DNA from: Anthopleura xanthogrammica
Taxonomy: Eukaryota > Cnidaria > Anthozoa > Actiniaria > Actiniidae
Assembly: GCA_964019055.1 (NCBI GenBank)
Contig: OZ025207.1
Span: 15,093,357-15,157,356 of the forward strand
Length of the DNA stretch: 64,000 nucleotides
Direction: 5' to 3'
Numbering within the stretch: position 1 is the first letter of the stretch; every line of letters begins with the position of its first letter. Below the pieces are notes generated by a model, which saw only the letters and a program-made list of their open reading frames with translations, was not told where the DNA came from and made no database searches. Below, piece by piece: positions 34,430 to 47,000 of this stretch. A program made the translations under genes and the position numbers.

Positions 34430-36215
34430 TCTTCTCTCACCCCCTTTGTCACTTGGCTGCTTAGTGTCTGTGCTGTTCTTGCATCACATATACCTTGGAA
34501 GATATCTTTGTCACTGGGCTGCTTAGTGTCTGTACTCTTTTTGCATCACCTATACCTTGGAAGATCTCTTTGTCACTGGGCTGCTTAGTGTCTGTACTCT
34601 TTTTGCATCACATATACCTCGGAAGATCTCTTTGTCACTGGGCTGCTTAGTGTCTATACTGTTCTTGCATCACATATACCTCGGAAGATCTCTTTGTCAC
34701 TGGGCTGCTTAGTGTCTATACTGTTCTTGCATCACATATACCTCGGAAGATCTCTTTGTCACTGAGCTGCTTAGTGTCTGTGCTGTTCTTGCATCACATG
34801 TACCTTGGAAGATCTCTTAGTCACTGGGCTGCTTAGTGTCTGTACTGTTCTTGCATCACATATACCTTGGAAGATCTCTTTGTCACTGGGCTGCTTAGTG
34901 TCTGTACTGTTCTTGCATCACATATACCTTGGAAAATCTCTTTGTCACTTGGCTGCGTAGTGCCTATACTGTTCTTGCATCACATATACCTTGGAAAATC
35001 TCTGTGTCACTGGGCTGCTTAGTGTCTGTGCTGTTCTTGCATCACATATACCTCGGAAGATCTCTTTGTCACTGGGCTGCTTAGTGTCTGTACTGTTCTT
35101 GCATCACATATACCTTGGAAGATCTCTTTGTCACTGGGCTGCTTAGTGTCTGTACTGTTCATGCATCACCTATACCTTGGAAGATCTCTTTGTCACTGGA
35201 CTGCTTAGTGTCTGTACTGTTTTTGCATCATATATACCTTGGAATATCTCTTTGTCACGGGGCAGCTTAGTGTCTGTACTGTTCTTGCATCACATATACC
35301 TTGGAATATTTCTTTGTCACGGGGCAGCTTAGTGTCTGTACTGTTCTTGCATCACATATACCTTGGAATATTTCTTTGTCACGGGGCAGCTTAGTGTCTG
35401 TACTGTTCTTGCATCACATATACCTTGGAATATCTCTTTGTCACGGGGCAGCTTAGTGTCTGTACTGTTCTTGCATCACATATACCTTGGAAGATCTCTT
35501 TGTCACTGGGCTGCTTAGTGTCTATACTGTTCTTGCATCACATATACATTGGAAGATCTTTTTGTCACTGGGCTGCTTAGTGTCTGTACTCTTTTTGCAT
35601 CACATGTACCTTGGAAGATCTCTTTGTCACTGAGCTGCTTAGTGTCTGTACTCTTTTTGCATCACATGTACCTTGGAAGATCTCTTTGTCACTGGGCTGC
35701 TTAGTGTCTGTACTCTTTTTGCATCACATGTACCTTGGAAGATCTCTTTGTCACTGAGCTGCTTAGTGCCTGTACTCTTTTTGCATCACATGTACCTTGG
35801 AAGATCTCTTTGTCACTGAGCTGCTTAGTGTCTGTACTCTTTTTGCATCACATGTACCTTGGAAGATCTCTTTGTCACTGGGCTGCTTAGTGTCTGTACT
35901 CTTTTTGCATCACATGTACCTTGGAAGATCTCTTTGTCACTGGGCTGCTTAGTGTCTATACTGTTCTTGCATCACATATACATTGGAAGATCTCTTTGTC
36001 ACTGGGCTGCTTAGTGTCTGTACTCTTTTTGCATCACATGTACCTTGGAAGATCTCTTTGTCACTGGGCTGCTTAGTGTCTGTTCTCTTTTTGCATCACA
36101 TGTACCTTGGAAGATCTCTTTGTCACTGAGCTGCTTAGTGCCTGTACTCTTTTTGCATCACCTATACCTTGGAAGATCTCTTTGTCACTGGGCTAATGAG
36201 TGTCATTGCACTGCT
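34430..36215. repeat. Satellite array of about 29 units of 62 bp
   Basis: CTGCTTAGTG recurs every 62 bases (34457, 34519, 34581 and onward). Units show subtypes: CACGGGGCAGC units in a run at about 35250-35460, and CTCTTTTTGCATCACATGTACC units in the right third. A variant with TCTATACTGT...ATACATTGGAAG recurs at 35521 and 35955, 434 bases (seven units) apart. No reading frame. It lies between the inverted arms 33684-34001 and 38925-39240. Confidence 0.95.
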
Positions 36216-38924
36216 TAGTGCCAGGTTGTTGTACCATATATCTTCATCCCCTTGTTTTTCTTTGGTTGTTTGATGTCCTTGGCCCTTCTCTTACCAACTA
36301 TCTTCAGGCTTTAGATTCTTTCCACTGAATGTCTTCATTTCTTCATTCTTTTTCCTTTCCCATCATTTGCTGGATGACTCATCAGATGATCACACCTTCA
36401 CTGATCAGGTTATCATTTATTCTCATACTTTAGATCATATCTATTAGGCTATCCATTAAATGAGTACTTTCTGTGGCCTCCCTGGAACCTTAAACCAGTT
36501 GCTGATTGCATGATGAAGCTCTGATGTAAAAAGCCACTAAAATGATTAAAATTTGTAAACTAAATATAAAGGTTATGGGGGATCCAGGGACTAGAATGAC
36601 CATACTATAATGTACCTTAGTTTGATATATATATATCTATATTTTACATTACTTTAAGTACTTCTTCGAGGTACTGGCATCAAGCATTTCTAAGGTTTCA
36701 TCATTCATTTGGTTCTTTTTCCACTTTAATTCGCATTAAACCTTATCCATTTTTGGTCATCATGAGATGAAAGTAGTTATGCAATTAAAAACAATGCTAG
36801 CCAATACCTGAAACTCTCTAATTCAAGTCTTTTGGTAAGTCTGACTTCTTGTCTCCAGCTTTAAGTATATAATAACTGAATTAGGAACAGGAGTAGTAAG
36901 TCCATTTGCTAAACTCTTAGTTACCTCATGTCTCATGTGGAACTGTACAAACTATTGTCAGAAACAAACCTTGATAGATGCTTAATAAGGCACGCCCCAG
37001 GGGTTGGTTACCCTAGCTTGTGTTGATCCCTAAAAACCCAAGGTTGTTACTGGCACAGACGTTCAAGGACAACATAAGCAACATTCTTATACATCTAATT
37101 CATTTTAATTATTTTTAGTAGATTGAATTTAGTAGGTTGCATCATGTCTTTCGTTGATAATTATAATATACTTGAGACATTCTTCTGAGCTCCCTGCTTG
37201 TGTGTGTCAACTATTTTTCTTTCTTTATAACACAATCCAATCTTGTTGTATATCTTAACATGTTTAACAGTGATTTGCATCAAGAACATCACATTTTGAT
37301 GATTCTAATGTACTTTACAGGCTTTTGAGATATGTTCTAATCAATAACTAAATGGCTCACACATCTAGTAGATGTCGTTTGGTTATGATTAGCTCATATA
37401 CTATCTATAGCAAAATATTTTTATTATTGATGTGCTTAATTCAGTCTGTCATCACATCTGCTTAAAGCACCAGTTTGATAGTACTAGTATGGTCATCTAG
37501 TGAAATGGGACACTCAAGATAAGTTTACACATAACATTAACTGCATTCAAAATTCGAAATCAACTGCATGTTCAAAAAATAAAATAATTTAACATTTTCA
37601 CGACATATTATGATGCCACTTATTTGTTTTATGGTTTTTAGGTTTACTAGAAAATTTAGCTTATATTTGTATGGAGCCACATCATCAAGCCCTAGTGTCC
37701 TACCAGAAGCTACAGGGGAAATTATCTAGTCAGTAGTGTCTGTATCTTCACCACAAGGGTCACAAAATATCATTTTAACACTTCTCAACAAAATAGATTG
37801 TCTTCAAACTGAACTTCAAACTTCATCACTACAAACAACACCTTCCACATCAGATTACTGACAACTTTCAAGGATTGTCACTTCACACAACACCTTCACA
37901 CCAAAACCAAATTATCTAACCAGTGACATCCAAAATAACATAGGTAAATCACAACTTCCTCAACAGGCCAAACCATACATAACAACTGATATATAAACAC
38001 AATACCCAACTACAATGTTCAACAACCATTACATCAAACAGCCAATTCTCTCTACTCTTTTAGCCTCCACCTTGCCTTCTACTTTAGGCTCACAAACACT
38101 TCTGCCTTCATAGTGAAATACAATCATGCTCTAAAGTAAGCAATGATGTATCAGCCTGTTGGCTGACTGCATTAAAAAATAAAAGAATGGGGATTAACAG
38201 TGGATTCAACAGAGTGGCTCTTACTCCACTACATTCCAATTGGAATTTAGAAGCTACGCCACCCGTGCTTCCCACAAGGCTAAACAAGCAGCTGAGGTGG
38301 ATCTAGGATTTTGAGTAGGGTCTGAGGGGTCACAAAATCAAGAACATGCACCTTTTGCTTTACTAACAAACTAATTCCAAGCTAGAAAGTGTGGATCACA
38401 AGCATCCTGTGACCACTCCTTAAACTGCTACTGAGCAGATACAATGTACACAACTTTGGAAACTGCATCAATGATTTGAAAAAGAAACATTACCTTGATC
38501 AAAGCTTTAACTTGTATTTCATCAGCAACAGAATGTTGGTTTAGGGTTTAGTCATGACTTTAGTCTTAGTGAAAATCCAAAGTGTTCCTTCCTTCCTTCC
38601 TTCATTTCATTTAAGGAAATGAAAGGCAAAAAAAAAACGTTTTCAAATTATCAAGGCATTTCCTCCTTCATTCATATTATTTAAGGATTAAAAAAAGTTT
38701 TTTTAAAAATTATAATGCCATAACAATGCTTTAGTCTGGAGTCAAACATTTAAGAATTTGTAATTGTTTTTAACTGCAGATTAAATGTTACTTTATTATT
38801 TAATAGTGACAATTTATCAATGCCGTTTTAATGAATTTGATTTCAATGTTTTGAAAAGTTTATCAATAATATGGAGTTGAGAAATATGGTTTCTTTTCTC
38901 AATAAACTATCAATTAAACTTCCC

Positions 38925-39240
38925 TTAGTATGTTCTACTTTACCTACTAATATTAATCAAAATTGTATGCCCTATAAAGATCTTTATACCACAATAGATT
39001 TTATAATATCTGTACAATAGTACCTAAAACATTCTACAGTTATCAGTGTGATTACCTATCTCACATCAATTACTTACCTGTATCCTGTATTGATTGAATC
39101 TAGAAGTACACCAGAGGTAAGTATTTCACTGTAGACAGGTGTTAGTATATGAGAGTTCAACATAATCAAGCAATTACTATGTACAATACCAACCACAGAA
39201 GGGATGGTAATCTTCAGACAAAACATGCCGCAGTTTGCAT
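38925..39240. repeat. Right arm of a 320-bp inverted repeat pair
   Basis: Reverse complement of 33684-34001; see that entry. The arms fade gradually outward and end sharply inward, which leaves open whether they are transposon ends or a local inverted duplication. Confidence 0.85.
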
Positions 39241-39476
39241 TGTGAAGCTTGATTGCAATAAGCCTTGCCTATGATTTTAAAGAGAATGTTTTCATGGTGG
39301 CAACATTAGACAATCATTTAACAAATTTTTGCTTATTTTCTTGTTTCATGTCTCAATATTATGGCAAAGGGATCAAATTCTGAATAATAAAAAAGTTATC
39401 AAACACTCTTGTGTTGGTAGTCAAAAACTAAATCATGCCAAAATCAGGAAAAAGAAAGTTGAACAATGTTTTGGTG

Positions 39477-39620
39477 TCATCTTGAGGGCTTTTCTCTGGT
39501 TTCTCCAGTTAATGTCCTCCTTCGGCAAAACCTAACAAGCTAATTTCCAATATGCAAGTTTGCCATGCCCTGACTTTTTTAATCCTATAGGTTGTTTTGG
39601 GCTGTTGATAATTAGCTTTC
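39477..39620 (+). mobile_element. 5'-truncated SINE
   Basis: Lacks the tRNA-like head. Body matches the family: TTTTCTCTGGTTTCTCCAGT, GGCAAAACCTAACAAGC, TTTGCCATGCCCTGAC, GGTTGTTTTGGGC. Confidence 0.55.
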
Positions 39621-41005
39621 TGAAGGTACAGTTATATGTCAAGCAGGAAACTATAACAAAGAGTGCACTCAAAATAGAACTAATGGTAAAAAGCAAACAA
39701 GCAGATAGGTTTCAGCAATTGTTTAACTTTATCTGTGTTGTACATAGCAATGTTTTTTTACTCTATTACTTTGCTTATCTGTAACGTTTCCCATGTGTCT
39801 CTTGACTGTTGTTTACTGACAGAAGTGAATTCTCCTAAAAAGTACAAAACCAAACCAAATAATTAAGTATGTAGCAATATACTGATAGTGACAACTGTGA
39901 CCATTTTTCATTTTCCCAAGTGCAACAAGTGTGTGATTAAAACCATATAATCAAAAAACCTTATCAACTCTTAAAGTTAATACTATCAAATGGCTGATGT
40001 CAATTATTACAAACAGCTGGAAGCTAATGTTACTTGTTTATGAAAAAACCCTTCCAGGCCAATCCTAAGAATTCTGTCATTCAAACATCAAAAAATATAT
40101 ATGTATATTAAGCAAAATTGTATATTTGAAATTATTTCACTGTACTATTTTGCATAGCCTACAACCTTTTAAACGGGAAATTACTATAAACATTTGTTTT
40201 AATGATTTTGAATTTCAGTCTATTAATTCCATCTTATAAGAAACTGTAAGCACTGTGCTAATTAAGAGGACTTTTAGACTCTTAGTAAACTACATGTAGT
40301 ATGACCCAGGGCAGTGTTAAAGGGCCCCATCTATGCAGTATCTTTTTGAATGATCTGGAAATCAGAGGTCTTGAAGATGTATCCCTAATCAAGTATAAAG
40401 ACTATCAAATTTATTTGTTTTTCTATAAACTTTGCCGAATTTCTCACTTTCTATGATAACCTCCTTATTCAGATTATCTTTTCTACTTCTCTTTGTTTTG
40501 TTATGAAACTAAATTTTATCATAAATCTTTTTACTTTTTCTGAAAATAAAATCTGTCAATTTGCTTTATTATGATACCTACCACGACAGCTTGCTCAATC
40601 AATTGAACATTTGGGTATATTTTCTCCAAACATATGTTGACTTACCTCTAGAAATATGTACTGGTAAATCCCAATTTTTAGCAAGAGCTTATGATTACAG
40701 AATCACACAAGTTTGTCTCAATCATTTCTTCTCTCATTCTTTCCCATCCTATCTATCCATTCTGTCTTCCACTCACTGCCACACCACACACCCTTGTTGT
40801 CTGACTACCCCTATTCTCTTTCACTTTTTTTCCATTTTCTACCCCTTCCGATCCTATCCATTCATCTCTGTGTGGGATTTTCACTGCCACTGTTACTGTC
40901 CCTATACCCTTTAACCAATATACTAGTCACATATCTCTATATAAACAAAACTTCTATTGATGGCAACAGGCTAAGCTTACTTTGAATGGAAAATCTTTCA
41001 TTTAA

Positions 41006-41749
41006 GGAGGCTCCCTAGAGTTTACAGGTATTTGGAGCTATAAGAGAAATCCTTTTATAGCAAAAGCATATCTGCATATCGATGCCTGATAGACCAACCA
41101 TATTAAAGATTATGAGTTTAGGATTTGTTTGTGGTAGTAATGATCACGTACAATGTTACCATAGCAACGCTGCATCTGTCGTAAAAAGGCCTATTTTTAA
41201 CATTAAAAAAATAATAACTCGAATTTTCCACGGTCAATATTCTTCTAAATACATAATATAAAACTCCGTTGGATTTTTTATAATATAACTGCGGCTTAAA
41301 AAAATCTTGACATCAGAACGCGAGATATTGAGAAATTTCGATTTTCCTGGATTAAAAAAAAATCTGATGTCAGGATTTCAGTAGCATTTTGTCAGTTGCC
41401 TTTTTATAACATTGTGAAAAAACTGTATACGTTTGGGAACATTTCACCATGTACTTTTGAGTTAATTTCATTTTGAAAATTAACGTACGCAAAATAAAAA
41501 TTCTTCAAGTTTAGTAGTTGCGCATGCGCAAGCATACTCATTGCATTCTGAATATATTAAATGAACTGTTTTGAACGTGCAAGTTTGTCAAAGTCGTATA
41601 AAAATCACTAAACACAAGGGTAGATTTCACGGAGCTTTATTTGCTGCTGCTTCTGTTGCTACTGGTTTGAAATGATTGATAATTCTGGACAAAATGCGAG
41701 TAGTTTTTGTGACTCTTGGTGGAGGAAGAGTAAACTCTAGGGAGCCTCC
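41006..41749. mobile_element. TTAA-flanked non-autonomous DNA transposon (piggyBac-like by target site)
   Basis: Perfect 20-bp terminal inverted repeats (GGAGGCTCCCTAGAGTTTAC at 41006-41025; inverse at 41730-41749) are each flanked by TTAA (41002-41005, 41750-41753). The 0.74-kb interior has no coding capacity. The termini differ from those of the 14577 element, so it is a separate family. Confidence 0.78.
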
Positions 41750-42745
41750 TTAAGTTTAGTCATTCACTTAAAGCAACAATGTAGAAGCAAACTTTTTCTT
41801 TCAATGTCAAAAAGATAAGGGCTCTCCTGTTCAAGTTGTCTTATAATGTACATAATTAAGCATGGGAGGTTTCAAGTGCAATTTTTAGCTGGAATTCTAA
41901 GCTTTGATATTGACAAGGTGTAATTTTTCCACATATCACTAAACTGTAAGTATTTTGTAAACGAAAGAATAAAATATTTTAAATATTTGGATTAAAACTC
42001 TTTGATTGCCAGCACTTATTCATGAAACCTCCCATGCCAAGTAATGTTTTTTTAGATAATTTTTCCCTATTTTCTTGTTTAGGAATTACTGTATATTTGA
42101 AACATACCAGCAAATATAGATTATTCACAAGACTAATGGAGCAAGTCAATCATAATCATCCCACAATATTGTCCCTCAGCTGAAAATAAAAGTAAATAAA
42201 AATTAAATTTAAGAAAAACAAGAATTATAATAAGTTCTAAATCAATGTTTTAACTTTTCTTCAAAAATATATTTTTACTATTTGGAAATACATAAGTTCA
42301 AAAATTAATCATTAAAAAACTCTTCCAAAATATAAAATCAGTCAACATTTAATAATTTATTTCATGTTTTGGTTTGGTTTTCACGAATGGTCTCTGGGGA
42401 GGGGTAGGGATAGGTTTTTGCCTTCCAAGTTGGAACAAAAATAGTTTTGTATAATTTTTCTCAAAGAAATAGAAAACCTTATAAAATATGCAAACTTAGT
42501 ATAATTGGATGTAATACACACGATTATAACTGTTCAAGGATGAAAAAGTATCTGAAAACATGATATTCATGTTCGAAAACACAGCTAAGTCTTGCTACAA
42601 AATCAACCGAGTCTCCACGTGCAAGAAAAACACTCGCTAACTCAGCGAAAGCACACCAAACATCAGAAATAAAGACCTATAATTTAATATAAACACTTAA
42701 ATTTGACATTTCAAGGGCTCTTTTAAGCTTCTAAACCTTTCTTAC

Positions 42746-42794
42746 CGTCTAAATAGCGATTTTCGTCTCTTCTCAACTTCTCAAACTCGGCCAT
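42746..42794 (-). CDS. Putative first coding exon of an unidentified minus-strand gene
   Basis: An ATG in strong context (AAAACATGGCC) opens MAEFEKLRRDENRYLD and one base of the next codon, followed by a consensus donor GTAAGAAAGG. The charged sequence and the relatively GC-rich, CpG-containing flank upstream (42795-42860) look like a real 5' end. Downstream on this strand (42745 to about 26200) I could not find confident partner exons: the DNA is AT-rich and full of repeats, and short exons would be easy to miss. I do not recognise the protein. The gene would start about 1.3 kb beyond the 3' end of BOP1, on the same strand. Confidence 0.4.
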
Positions 42795-43227
42795 GTTTTC
42801 TTGCTCATGTGATGACCGAAGGGGCTGATGGGGCACGTGCGTTGCCATTGGTAGCCCAACACAGGAAACCCAAAGAAATACTTTCGGATGAACGGGAAAT
42901 GTCTTGGTCGTATACTATAGTCTTGGACTATAGATTGATGGGTATTGTATTCATTGAATGAACCACCAATGAAGGTTCAAGCTTAAATTTCATAATTCTT
43001 GGTCGAGTATTGAGGCACTGGCTGTGCACATCATTGTTGGAGCAGAACTAAACTTTTCAAAGAAAAACAGCAGAACCTTTCAGAGTACAAACAAAATTAA
43101 GAATCTTTATTGGAACTGCAGTTTATCAGATTGTGGCGACAAGGGATCCGAGATACAGTTTTACGCGTAACATACTTTTTTCCCGCTGACATGAAGTGTA
43201 AACGTTGCGTGTACAGATTAAGGCTTA

Positions 43228-43660
43228 TCACAAGCAGAACCTCTCGGTTTTCACTGCGCACGACATCACAGGTAGATAACGAGGTTTGTAGTGGGATGTC
43301 AAACGTAGCAACCTTTCCTGTAACATCGCGCACCACATCACAGGTAGGTAACAGGGTTTGTAGAGGGATGTCACACGTAGCAACCTTTCCTGTAACATTG
43401 CGCACCACATCACAGGTAGGTAACAGGGTTTGTAGAGGGATGTCACACGCAGCAACCTTTCCTGTAACAGTGCGCACCACATCACAGGTAGGTAACAGGG
43501 TTTGTAGAGGGATGTCACACGTAGCAACCTTTCCTGTAACATTGCGCATCACATCACAGGTAGGTAACAGGGTTTGTACACGGTTGTCACACGCAGCAAC
43601 CTTTCCTGTAACAATGCGCACCACATCACAGGTAGGTAACAGGGTTTGTAGAGGGGTAAC
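43228..43660. repeat. 72-bp tandem array, six copies, open on both strands
   Basis: CACATCACAGGTAGGTAACA recurs every 72 bases from about 43263 to 43625. Each copy contains CAGGTAGGT, a good plus-strand splice donor. Period 72 keeps long frames open on both strands (plus 43110-43814, minus 43624-43097); neither is recognisable. It lies between the BOP1 3' end and the 42.8-kb first exon. Confidence 0.9.
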
Positions 43661-44067
43661 ACCTAATTATCGAGGCGTTCAAGAGCTTCCAAATTCAAAT
43701 ATTTTATTTGTTCAAAGGTTTCACGTGAGTCTGCCTGCCTTTTGGCCTTGTTACAAACGCAACACACGGAAGTCAATGATCTGTATTTATCGTTTCAACG
43801 ACCGCCTGCATTGAGCTGTGTAAAATCCGAATGTATCTAAATTCCTTTACAAGCTAACGTGAATAGCGTTCAAGGAGACATATTTTACATTGTTTTCTAG
43901 ATTTTGGTATGTTTGCTTTATGATAAGATACAACGTTTTGTTCATCCGGCTATTGTTCAGACAAGATCTCTTCTTCTTCACGCCATTAGATGCCAAGTAC
44001 AAATATATAGTGTTCTGCACATGAATGCCTGAGTTAGAAGTCTTATTCTCAGTGGCGTTGAAACTTC

Positions 44068-47000
44068 TCATGTGTAAAGCCTTATCAACTGGTCTGCTCC
44101 AGCACTAAATATCCAAGGCTCTTGAGGGTGAAACATGCAGTCTAAAACACCTGAAATACAGAGAACAGTGATAATAATTAATGATTATTAATGGCTAGGT
44201 GTCATGAATACACGCCTATCCTAATCCTATTATGCGGACAAATATTTCAAATAGCTATAAGAGTACTAAGAATGGATGGTTGCATATATAAACGTGGGGG
44301 GAGGGGTCTTATAACCAGGATTCTACGGCATACAGCCAGATAGGCAGGTGTATTGCAATGGGTTCAGTATTCGAAGAGCCCTCAATCTTCTGACCATTTT
44401 CTTAGCAATCTAAATGAAATTCTACAGCAACAAAGCAAACGTTATTCATCACTTACCAAGGTCTGATGTCACTTTATGACCTCTGAGTATCTTGACTGGA
44501 ACAATCAGTGGGTTTTGCATCAAGTCACTGGAAAACGAAAAAATAATGAATGAATGAATGAATGAATGAATGGATGAATGGATGAATGGATGAATGGATG
44601 AATGGATGAATGGATGAATGGATGAATGGATGAATGGATGAATGGATGAATGGATGAATGGATGAATGGATGAATGGATGAATGGATGAATGGATGAATG
44701 GATGAATGGATGAATGGATGAATGGATGAATGGATGAATGGATGAATGGATGAATGGATGAATGGATGAATGGATGAATGGATGAATGGATGAATGGATG
44801 AATGGATGAATGGATGAATGGATGAATGGATGAATGGATGAATGGATGAATGGATGAATGGATGAATGGATGAATGGATGAATGGATGAATGGATGAATG
44901 GATTAAGACAATATAATAATAGGTTCTCTTACTTGTAGACCATGCCATGGCAGACAATAACAGTCCCGTCATCACTGCCTGATGCAAATAATGGATAATG
45001 GCGATGAAATGCAACTTGACGTAAAGCCCTCTTGTGACTCCTGAAGAGATAAAAGCATAACAAACACATGTAATGTCTGCTAAATCTTCTTCAAGAAATA
45101 CAAGAATATAAGTCTATGATGAAAATGCCTTACGTGTGCTGTATAAATGGCAGCATTTAGGGGCAGCACAGTAAGTGGGGTAATGATTGAGTGACCTTAA
45201 AAAACCTCCAAATTTTATCAATTCATGGTTCCAACTCCCCTTGGTTACCGTTGCTATAGGCTGATTAAAGTCACAGATCAAATAGGTTTTATGCCACCCA
45301 TAACCACACCTCATAGATCATAACTATTGTAAATTATTTTACTTGGCATTATTTTAAGTTCAGAGTTGTTGTAAAAATTGTAAACTGTATTGATCAAAAT
45401 AAAGGAATATAAAGATTCTACTATAACATTCCAGTAGAGGTGGTCCAGTATTACTCATCTTCTGAGAACACTTTTCAAAGTCCAACTGCTGCTCCTAAAG
45501 TGTAAAATGGTGATATCATTCAATAGTAGTGCGAGGATTACCTCAATGTCTTGTACGGCTTGGTTGACAGATCCATATCAAACCAACATAGTCGCTTGTC
45601 ATAACTACCAACAATAACATTATCACCTGCAACATGAAATCAAAGGTTAACGAAAGATAGACACCTTTATTTAACAGGGTAGTCAAGACAGTTGCTACAT
45701 ATTATGCCTCTGATATCAAAAGGAGCCCTGAAAAGCTCAAGAAAAACACAGTAGCTCTTATTACAGTTAAGCCCACTATGAGATATTCTTTTGTTTTACG
45801 AATCATACAAGTGAGGCTATCAGGTCAATACAATGCTTGTTGTCTCATTTGCATCTCATTTACATGTATCCACAATATCTGCTATTCTTGCTCATTATTG
45901 TGGAATAAGGGTTGCATAGTGGTAGTGCACTTGTTTCTCATCTTGTCTCAGTGTTGCAATTTTAATTCTTGGACTCGGCATCACATACAAGTAGAACTTT
46001 TTTGGGGTCTCCCTTGATTTGAGGATTTTTCTCCAGTTTTTCCAGTTTTCCTCCCTCCACAAAACTTTACAACCTAAATTCCAATTCTATCTTTAAGTTA
46101 GCCATGCCCTAATTTTAATCAGCCCAGAGGTTTTTTCAGGCTATCGACAAAAATGTGAAGGTTTTCTAACAATGAAAGGTACTACAATATTGATTACTCT
46201 GGCTTTACAAGAAAGTAATTGATAATTATCAATATATCTTCAATGATTTGCAACTGCAATGGTTGTAAAAGTTAAAGCATAAGTATGTGCTTACCTTTTG
46301 GATGGACTGCCATACTCGATATCCATTTTACATTGGACATAAGTTTCTTGGCCAATTCTTGTTTCATTAAGTTATAAACTCTGATATATTTTTGAGTCTG
46401 AAAGTAATAGATGTTTTCAATGGCTTAGCATATTGATGGAGCACCTGTAGTTCGGATGGGAACGTTTGGGCAAAATGTGTGCACTCCCAAATGTGTGCAA
46501 TCATCACCCAGTCACAGGGATCACAGGGCATAGTTTTGAGCAGGAGGCTAATTTGGGGGTGTGGGGGAAAGCCCCACCACCCTTGAAAATTTTGAAGTTG
46601 AGAAATGTGATTTCCGTTCCATTAACATCATGTCAAAGCATTAGGCAACTCATAACAGAAAATGTGTGTGTGTGTGGGGGGGCTTAACCCCCATGAGCCC
46701 CATTCCTTCATGGTCTCTGGTAATAAAACAAGTGTGCATGGTTTGGTATGCTGGTCCAGGGCTTGATCCACAGGTTTTTCTCCAGGTTCTAACACACAGT
46801 TAGCCATGCCCTGACTTTGATCAGCCCAGAGTTGTTTTAATGTAATGATCAAATATAAAGGTGATGAATTTGGAGGATACTTACAGCAACAAAAAGGAAT
46901 GGTTTGTTTGGATGGAAAGATACTCTCTGAACAAGGCCTTTTGCTTTCTTGAATGGAAACTACAAAGAAAATGGATTCAAATGAATAAAATTCCATGTAA

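Larger units (their letters stand above)
36216..42745. other. AT-rich region without a confident gene
   Basis: Holds the right 320-bp arm, a truncated SINE (39477) and the TTAA element (41006). Open frames here (for example 40561-40914) are low-complexity pyrimidine-rich stretches. Possible first intron of the 42794 gene. Confidence 0.5.

Noticed and set aside
40561..40985. Overlapping plus frames of 117 and 90 codons
   Set aside because: Pyrimidine-rich low-complexity DNA (CTTTC/CCAT runs); composition explains the absence of stops.
43097..43814. 175- and 234-codon frames on opposite strands
   Set aside because: Both arise from the 72-bp tandem array; no domain, signal or splice context supports either, and they exclude each other.
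44520..45014. 164-codon minus frame rich in SIHPF repeats
   Set aside because: Translation of the 8-bp array in a BOP1 intron joined to the wrong frame of BOP1 exon 22.
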